DNA of 38,258 nt from an uncultured Eubacteriales bacterium (GTDB lineage: Bacteria > Bacillota > Clostridia > Oscillospirales > CAG-272). Shown here one piece after another: positions 33,330 to 38,258 of the stretch. Within the stretch, counting starts at the first letter, position 1. Each line of letters begins with the position of its first letter. Both the position numbers and the translations under genes were made by a program. Under the pieces are notes generated by a model. That model was not told where the DNA came from and did no database searches. It saw nothing but the letters and a program-made list of their open reading frames with translations. Location: positions 1 through 38,258 of the forward strand of contig CAKRZR010000020.1 of the NCBI GenBank assembly GCA_934433485.1, in the 5' to 3' direction.

Positions 33330-34769
33330 ATGATCGACAGAAACATCATCGGACAGCGGATCACGGCACTGCGGAAGGCGCACAATCTCACGCAGTCGGA
33401 GCTGGCGGATCTTCTCGGCGTGACGCACCAGGCGGTATCACAGTGGGAGAGAAGCGAGACGCTGCCGGATATTCTCATTTTACCTAAGCTCGCGGAGATC
33501 TTCGGCGAGACCACGGATCACTTCCTTGGTCTGACGGAGGAATCGGACGCGGTAGCATCGACAGACGTGGTACAGACGGAAGAGGAGATGCATTCCGAAG
33601 AACCAGAGGAGCCGGAAGAACCAGAAGAGCTGGAAGAGCCTGAGAAACCGGAAGATCCCGCGGAACCCGAGGATCCGGAAGATCCGGAAGATCCGGAAGA
33701 TCCAGAAGATCCAGAGGAACCAGAAGACCCTGAGGATCCAGAAGATCCGGAAGACCCAGAGGACCCCGAGGATTCCGAAGACTTTGCCGATCTCGCTGGT
33801 CTCGCAAAGCTTGCGGATCTTGCGAAGCTCGGAAAGCTCACAAAACTCACAAAGCTTACGGATCTTTCAAAGCTCGGAAAGCTTACAGATCTTGCGAATC
33901 TCACAAAGCTTGCGGAAAAAATCAGAATTGAGGACGATATTGCCGATCTGCCTGAACGCACGGTACGGATCGGCAGCATCGACGAGGACGCGTCCTACAC
34001 GGTCGTTGTGCTCGATACAAACGGCAATAGGACAGATGTGCTGGTACCGCTTGCCGAGCGGCTGCAGATCGTTTTGGAGGGCAGCTGTGCGGATCTGACC
34101 AGCATGTTGTCGGTACATGTGGAGGGAGACGTGAACGGCGATGTGACGACCCGCGCTTCCATGTCTGTAGACGGCGATGTGAACGGTGATGTAACGACAG
34201 GCGCTCCCGTGGCTGTAGGCGGAGACGTGGAGGGAGATGTGACGGCAGGCGGCCCCATAAATGTGGGCGGCGATGTCGGAGGGGATGTGTCGCAGAGCGG
34301 GCAGGTCTCGATTGGCGGAGACGTCGGCAGAGACGTCGGAGGCGGTGCGCTCACCGTAAACGGCGATGTCGGCGGCGATGTAAATGCCACTACGCTCACC
34401 GTCAACGGAGACGTGGGCGGAGATGTGGAGTCCGCTACGCTTACGATCAACGGCTCCTGCGGCGGGGATGTGGAAGCGGATACCATCACCGTCAACGGAG
34501 AGGTGAGCGGCGATCTTTCCTGCGACGACGGCACGGTGACGGTAGGTGGCGATGTCGGCGGGGATGTACAGGCGAAATTCATCGCGGTCACGGGAGACAT
34601 CGGCGGCGACGTGAACACCGATTACGCGATCCTCTCCGGGGACATCGACGGCGACTTCTCCGGTAAGCGCACCATCGTCACGGACGCGCAGTCCATTCCG
34701 TGGGAAGCGATCCTCTCAGCGGTGATCGAGCGGGATGTGGACAAGCTGCGGCAGTATTTCGCAAAATAA
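33330..34769 (+). CDS. XRE-family regulator fused to acidic and LxK repeat tracts and a bactofilin-like solenoid
   Basis: The start at 33330 has GGAGG 6 nt upstream. The 479 residues hold an XRE helix-turn-helix (about 5-66; TQSELADLLGVTHQAVSQWERSETLP). An acidic tract of Glu/Asp-Pro triplets runs over about 90-151. A tract of Leu-x-Lys/Asp triplets follows (about 155-195; KLGKLTKLTKLTD). After a short beta region comes a beta-solenoid with ladder repeats of the type V-x-G-D-V-x-G-D-V (about 263-450), as in bactofilins and polymer-forming cytoskeletal proteins. A C-terminal helix IPWEAILSAVIERDVDKLRQYFAK ends it. DNA binding plus a polymer-forming type of domain in one protein is unusual. No transmembrane segment is present. 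The regulated genes are unknown; it stands alone between divergent and convergent neighbours. Confidence 0.88.
   Translation: MIDRNIIGQRITALRKAHNLTQSELADLLGVTHQAVSQWERSETLPDILILPKLAEIFGETTDHFLGLTEESDAVASTDVVQTEEEMHSEEPEEPEEPEELEEPEKPEDPAEPEDPEDPEDPEDPEDPEEPEDPEDPEDPEDPEDPEDSEDFADLAGLAKLADLAKLGKLTKLTKLTDLSKLGKLTDLANLTKLAEKIRIEDDIADLPERTVRIGSIDEDASYTVVVLDTNGNRTDVLVPLAERLQIVLEGSCADLTSMLSVHVEGDVNGDVTTRASMSVDGDVNGDVTTGAPVAVGGDVEGDVTAGGPINVGGDVGGDVSQSGQVSIGGDVGRDVGGGALTVNGDVGGDVNATTLTVNGDVGGDVESATLTINGSCGGDVEADTITVNGEVSGDLSCDDGTVTVGGDVGGDVQAKFIAVTGDIGGDVNTDYAILSGDIDGDFSGKRTIVTDAQSIPWEAILSAVIERDVDKLRQYFAK
33596..33925 (+). repeat. Two in-frame tandem tracts with 9-nt period
   Basis: From about 33596 to 33782 the DNA repeats GAAGATCCG-like 9-nt units (Glu-Asp-Pro). 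From 33784 to about 33920 it repeats CTTGCGAAG/CTCACAAAG-like 9-nt units (Leu-Ala/Thr-Lys). Slippage in such tracts changes length without breaking the frame. Confidence 0.85.
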
Positions 34770-34807
34770 GACCGCGCAAGCGGTGCTTGCAAAGCGGAAA
34801 ATGCGCA

Positions 34808-34854
34808 AAAAAACGGCTGTATTCCGGCAAAGCTCCGGCGTACAGTCGTTTTTT
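34808..34854. terminator. Bidirectional terminator
   Basis: Fourteen-nt arms (34808-34821 with 34841-34854) pair with one wobble and carry A and T runs at the two ends. It ends both the XRE-solenoid gene and the converging hydrolase gene. Confidence 0.88.
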
Positions 34855-34893
34855 GGGTGGATTTTTGTGTTCGGGCGCGCAAAACAGATAATC

Positions 34894-35730
34894 TTACAGT
34901 CCCGGCGTGAAGATATAGCCCTCGCCCGGCTGGAACAGGTGATAGGGAGTGAGCGCACCGTATTCCTCGCGGTACAGCTCTGCGGTGTTCACGAAATTCG
35001 CCGGACAGACCCGGTTGTGCGGGAAGAGATCGTAGTGCATCGGGATGCAGAGTGACGCGCCGACGCGGTGGGCAAGGGTGATTGCCTCCAGTGCGTCCAT
35101 GTTGCCGATGCAGTTGCGGTGGCGTCTGTAATAGTCCCGCCCGTTGACAGGCAGCATCACGACGTCTGCGCCGGACACACGCTCCTCCAGGCCGTCGTAG
35201 ATACAGGAATCCCCGGCATGATAGACGCGTATTCCGTCAAAATCGAACACAAAGCCGTTCTCCGCGTAGTTGCCGTCGCCTGTCGGGTGCAGCTCCTCAT
35301 GCGCGGCAGGGATTGCGGTCACAGTGATCGAATCCGTCAGCCGGACCGGCGCATCCGTGGCGAGCGGACACACGTTTTTCGCCCCCATCGCGGCGACCTC
35401 GTCGGCAAACGCGGCGGGAATGCAGAAGGCGGCATGGTCGTTCACGGCGGCAATGCCTTCGATGGTGGCAATATCGGTGTGATCGCCGTGGTTGTGTGAG
35501 CAGAACACGAAATCGACGAAATCGCATTCCGCCGGGGTCAGGGGAGACGGAAAACGGCGGAACAGGCGCGGATCCTTGCCGGGCGTGCGGTCGAGAAAGT
35601 CGGTCAGATAGCCGTCGATGAGGATGTATTGGTCCCGGAATTTGAGAAGGTAGCCCTCCTGCCCGAGATAGAAGAACGCGATCTGCGTGTCCGTCAGCGG
35701 GAGAGAGCGAATTTTTTCACGTACAGTCAT
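34894..35730 (-). CDS. UlaG-like metallo-beta-lactamase-fold hydrolase
   Basis: The 278-residue protein has the metallo-beta-lactamase metal motif FCSHNHGDHTD (about 80-90), a second His in IPAAHEE, the Asp in VYHAGDSCIYDG, and the distal PMHYDLFPHN. It resembles the cytoplasmic ascorbate-6-phosphate lactonase UlaG and related L-family hydrolases. UlaG needs ascorbate-pathway neighbours, which are absent, so the substrate is open. AGGAG lies 7 nt before the ATG. It follows the EamA transporter by 24 nt in one transcript, so it may act on what that protein moves. Confidence 0.82.
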   Translation of the reverse strand: MTVREKIRSLPLTDTQIAFFYLGQEGYLLKFRDQYILIDGYLTDFLDRTPGKDPRLFRRFPSPLTPAECDFVDFVFCSHNHGDHTDIATIEGIAAVNDHAAFCIPAAFADEVAAMGAKNVCPLATDAPVRLTDSITVTAIPAAHEELHPTGDGNYAENGFVFDFDGIRVYHAGDSCIYDGLEERVSGADVVMLPVNGRDYYRRHRNCIGNMDALEAITLAHRVGASLCIPMHYDLFPHNRVCPANFVNTAELYREEYGALTPYHLFQPGEGYIFTPGL

Positions 35731-35754
35731 GAGGAATCTCCTGAAAATTTTATA

Positions 35755-36663
35755 TCAAAACAGAAAGAGCAGCGTGGCGCAGAAGGTGACGGCAAGCCCG
35801 ATACGCGACCATTTCCGCGGGATCTCGCGGAAGAACACGATCCCGGCAAGAGCGGACAATACGACGCTGCCGCCGGTCACAAGCGGGTAGAGCATGGACG
35901 CATCAATGTGTGCAGCGCCGACAAGCTGCAGGAAATACGAGATCCCGTTGCAGGCGGCTCCGGCTAAGGCAAGCATCAGGACAAGCCACCGCTTCGTGGG
36001 TGGTACCGCGGGGATCGGTTTGGCGCGCCGTTTGCAGAGGGTGACGATCCCTAGAGAGAGAGCGGAGAGGATGCCGTTTATACCGTTTGTCAGGATCACA
36101 AAATCTGTGGTGCCCGCCGTCGGATAGGTGGTGGTCTGGTGCGCTTTCGAGAGGATGCTCACGCCGCCGTTTAGGAAGAACACGAGCACACACAGCGAGA
36201 AAAAGGGCAGAAGCTTTGTCTTGCCGCTTCCGCCGTTCTCCCGCGCGTCCAACAGTGGGAATAAGAGCGAGAGAATGAGGATAACCAGTCCCACGATCCG
36301 CGCCACCGTAACAGGCTCATTGAGGGCAAGCACGCCGTAGAAATACGGCAGGATCATCCCGCCGAGCATGAGAAAGAGCGTGTAGATGGACAGGGAACCC
36401 ATCGTGAAGATCCGGAATCCGATCAGATTGTACGTCAGACACAGTACCGCGATCCCGCAGCCGTAGAGGAGGGAGATCGGCGTGACATGGAGCGAAAAGC
36501 CGTTCACGCAGAAAAAGAGCAGCGCGGTCAAAAGGCCGGATAGGGAGGTGAAGGTCAGGGACGCGACGATCCCCGCGCCATAGCGTTTCTGGTACGCCTT
36601 GTTCACGGAAAACTGGAGCGCGAGAAAGACAACGGAGACAAAGACAAGAAGCGTATAGAGCAT
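35755..36663 (-). CDS. EamA/DMT-family transporter
   Basis: The 302-residue membrane protein has ten predicted hydrophobic helices arranged as two five-helix repeats. The first repeat ends near GVLALNEPVTVARIVGLVIL and the second near IVFFREIPRKWSRIGLAVTF, the usual E-x-P position of drug/metabolite transporters. I start at the ATG 36663; a GTG two codons earlier is possible. The ribosome site is weak (GGCGG). The two genes 36663-34894 have one promoter and one terminator. The substrate is unknown. Confidence 0.85.
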   Translation of the reverse strand: MLYTLLVFVSVVFLALQFSVNKAYQKRYGAGIVASLTFTSLSGLLTALLFFCVNGFSLHVTPISLLYGCGIAVLCLTYNLIGFRIFTMGSLSIYTLFLMLGGMILPYFYGVLALNEPVTVARIVGLVILILSLLFPLLDARENGGSGKTKLLPFFSLCVLVFFLNGGVSILSKAHQTTTYPTAGTTDFVILTNGINGILSALSLGIVTLCKRRAKPIPAVPPTKRWLVLMLALAGAACNGISYFLQLVGAAHIDASMLYPLVTGGSVVLSALAGIVFFREIPRKWSRIGLAVTFCATLLFLF

Positions 36664-36741
36664 AAACACCGCCAGTAATAGAAGAATTGCGCACAGGTAT
36701 GGGGGAGTGCAAAGTAAAACGATTTATTGTGTGCATGGAAT

Positions 36742-36770
36742 ACTATAGCACAAATGCCGCGGAAAGTCAA
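36742..36770 (-). promoter_or_regulatory. Sigma-A promoter of the EamA-hydrolase operon
   Basis: TTGACT (36765-36770) and TATAGT (36742-36747) on the minus strand are 17 nt apart. Confidence 0.8.
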
Positions 36771-36864
36771 GAAAAAAGCGGAAGTTTAGCCGTGTGCCGA
36801 TAAGACAGTAATTTGAGAAAACTACAAAATCGGCAGCTGCTAGGCAGGATTGGACAACAAAACA

Positions 36865-36901
36865 GGCGGCACTCAGCTTCGGTTGGGTGCTGCCTGTTTT
36901 T
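36865..36901 (+). terminator. Terminator without a visible gene upstream
   Basis: AGGCGGCAC and GTGCTGCCT form a 9-bp stem with one wobble, followed by GTTTTTGTAC. No plus-strand gene precedes it. It probably marks the edge of inserted DNA. Confidence 0.7.
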
Positions 36902-37211
36902 GTACATTTAAGGGTTGAAAATCGCTTATTATCTGACCTGTGAGCCGTTGTTCAAAGATGGGTGTATCCGACTTCATCCATTCGTGTGAATTGGGTTGAA
37001 AGCGTTAAAAAAGCCATCATTCAGCACGTCGGGTACACGAATTAGAGAAGCACCATTTGATGAAAACTTTTTGTTCTGCGGTGAACCTCATCACCGAAAT
37101 CGCAATAGCCGATTTTGTAGAAGTAAAAAGGCACTTTCCGCACCTCAAACATTAACATCGCAAGAAATTGCGGAGTATAATGATGAATTTCGTGAAATCT
37201 ATTGATTTTCA
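36902..37211. other. Low-GC stretch, no supported gene
   Basis: GC content drops compared with the neighbours. A 69-codon frame (36996-37205) is in frame with the recombinase remnant but separated from it by a TGA. It shows no recombinase motif and no good ribosome site, so I do not call it a gene. The stretch looks like foreign DNA at an insertion boundary. Confidence 0.5.
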
Positions 37212-38258
37212 GGAACAGATGACGGTTATTCAGGTACGAATTTCGACCGTCCCGGCGTAAAACGCCTCATTGAAGATGTGAAGGCGAAGAAGATCAATCT
37301 CATTCTGGTCAAGGACCTATCGCGGCTGGGCCGTGATTTTGTGGAGGTCGGACGCTATACCGACGTCATTTTCCCCTCGTTGGGCTGCCGCTTCGTATCC
37401 GTCCTTGACTGCCTCGACACCGAGGGCGACAACACGGATATGCTGCACTTCCGCAGTCTGATGAACGACTACCATTTGAAAGACCTCTCCAATAAGGTAA
37501 AATCCGTCCTTCACGCCAAAATGCGCAGCGGCCAGTATATCGCCGCCTACGCGCCCTACGGCTACCGCAAGAGCGAGGAGGACAGGCACCGGCTGGTGAT
37601 CGACGAGGAAGCAGCCGCCGTGGTGCGCCGTATGTTTGAGCTGCGGCGGGCAGGCATGGCCTACGGCAAGATCGCCGCTGTGCTGAACAGCGAGGGCATC
37701 CTGTCCCCACGCTGGTATTGGGCAAAGCGGTACGGAAACGGCTCCTGCAAGTACGCGAACCTTTGGATGTACGCCACGGTGAAGAACATACTGACAAACG
37801 AGGTCTACACCGGAAATCTCATTCAGAACCAGACCGGCTCGCGCTCCTATAAGGACGACACCATGATCTATAAGCCGGAATCCGAATGGATACGGCATGA
37901 GGCTCTGCATGAAGCCATCATCTCGCCGGAGGTGTGGAATGAAGTGCAGTCCATCAACCGTGAAAGGACGCGGCGCTCGGCGGACAACGCCCCGCCGAAG
38001 CCCTTTCTGTTCACCGGCAAGCTCATCTGTGCCGACTGCAAAGCACCCCTTCAGGGCAACCGGGAGACGCAGCGCCGCAAGCGCCGAGCACATGGAAGGT
38101 ATCCGACAGGAGATCACGAAGCTGTGCCGCCGCATTTTTGAGCTGGAGCAATCCACCTCCAAGCTCTATGAGGACAAGGTGTGCGGCGTTATCACCCCCG
38201 CAGCCTTCTCCGTGCTGATGCAAAAGAGTGAGCAGGAGCGGCTGCAAAAGACGGAGAG
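37212..38258 (+). pseudogene. Serine recombinase 3, decayed, runs off the window
   Basis: Homology starts abruptly at TDDGYSGTNFDRPGVKRL, after the point where the catalytic Ser should be, so about 50 N-terminal residues are missing. The rest reads normally: LVKDLSRLGRDFVEVGRY, the recombinase domain YAPYGYRKSEEDRHRL to NILTNEVYTGNLIQNQTGSRSYK, and the first zinc-ribbon pair LICADCKAPL. At about 38060-38085 the frame changes and the second half of the ribbon is lost. The coiled-coil part then continues in another frame (MEGIRQEITKLCRRIFELEQ, then LYEDKVCGVITPAAFSVLMQK) to the window end. It cannot be active. It resembles the Tn4451/TndX-type large serine recombinases of Clostridia. Confidence 0.85.

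Noticed and set aside
34894..35730. Calling the metallo-hydrolase ulaG
   Set aside because: The fold fits, but no ascorbate-pathway gene is near. A specific name is not supported.
36996..37205. 69-codon frame before recombinase 3
   Set aside because: In frame with the remnant but separated by TGA, no ribosome site, no recombinase motif, no recognised family.

Overview
The window looks like a chromosomal stretch from a GC-rich, endospore-forming member of the Bacillota (Clostridia). Low-GC-type sigma-A promoters with 17-nt spacers, AGGAGG-like ribosome sites, the ctsR-mcsA-mcsB-clpC heat-shock operon, an SpoIVFB-like protease, an SpoIID-like protein and remains of a CotJC-type manganese catalase all point that way. 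No tRNA, rRNA or CRISPR array was seen. The species cannot be named from the sequence.

Layout. 1-1130: a small secreted Cys-rich protein and a lipoprotein gene with two compensating frame breaks. 1194-3669 (-): a polar amino-acid ABC importer whose binding protein appears circularly permuted. 4100-4924 (-): an AAC(3)/YokD-like acetyltransferase. 5178-12765 (+): recG, a GH36 alpha-galactosidase, a heparinase II/III-like protein and a bifunctional NAD(P)HX repair enzyme. 12856-17350 (-): a manganese-catalase 3' end split into two pieces, with a 2.57-kb element between them (serine recombinase 1 plus a sodium symporter) and a second serine recombinase against the upstream piece. 17469-23575 (-): a glycyl radical enzyme, CysN, CysD and a CysC-CysQ fusion, i.e. 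PAPS synthesis with PAP removal. 23734-24562 (+): a one-helix protein and an SpoIVFB-like protease. 24588-25715 (-): an alpha/beta hydrolase. 26075-30891 (-): the clpC operon with CtsR boxes. 31248-33109 (-): an SpoIID/peptidoglycan-binding protein and a partner. 33330-34769 (+): an XRE regulator fused to an acidic tract, an LxK tract and a bactofilin-like solenoid. 34894-36663 (-): an UlaG-like hydrolase and an EamA transporter. 37212-38258: a decayed third serine recombinase.

The most striking observation is the broken catalase. The two fragments share a 12-bp direct repeat (12989-13000 and 15554-15565). Joining them at the repeat restores an uninterrupted reading frame through the normal catalase C terminus. 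This is the geometry of a skin-like intervening element that could be excised during sporulation. The catalase N-terminal part is not in the window, and a second recombinase ends exactly where it should continue, so a second rearrangement or a decayed locus must be considered.

Other points worth attention are the permuted binding protein, the XRE-bactofilin-like fusion with two consecutive 9-nt-period repeat tracts, the PAPS module with a degenerate APS-kinase tail on CysN, and a terminator-like hairpin that buries the ribosome site of recombinase 1.
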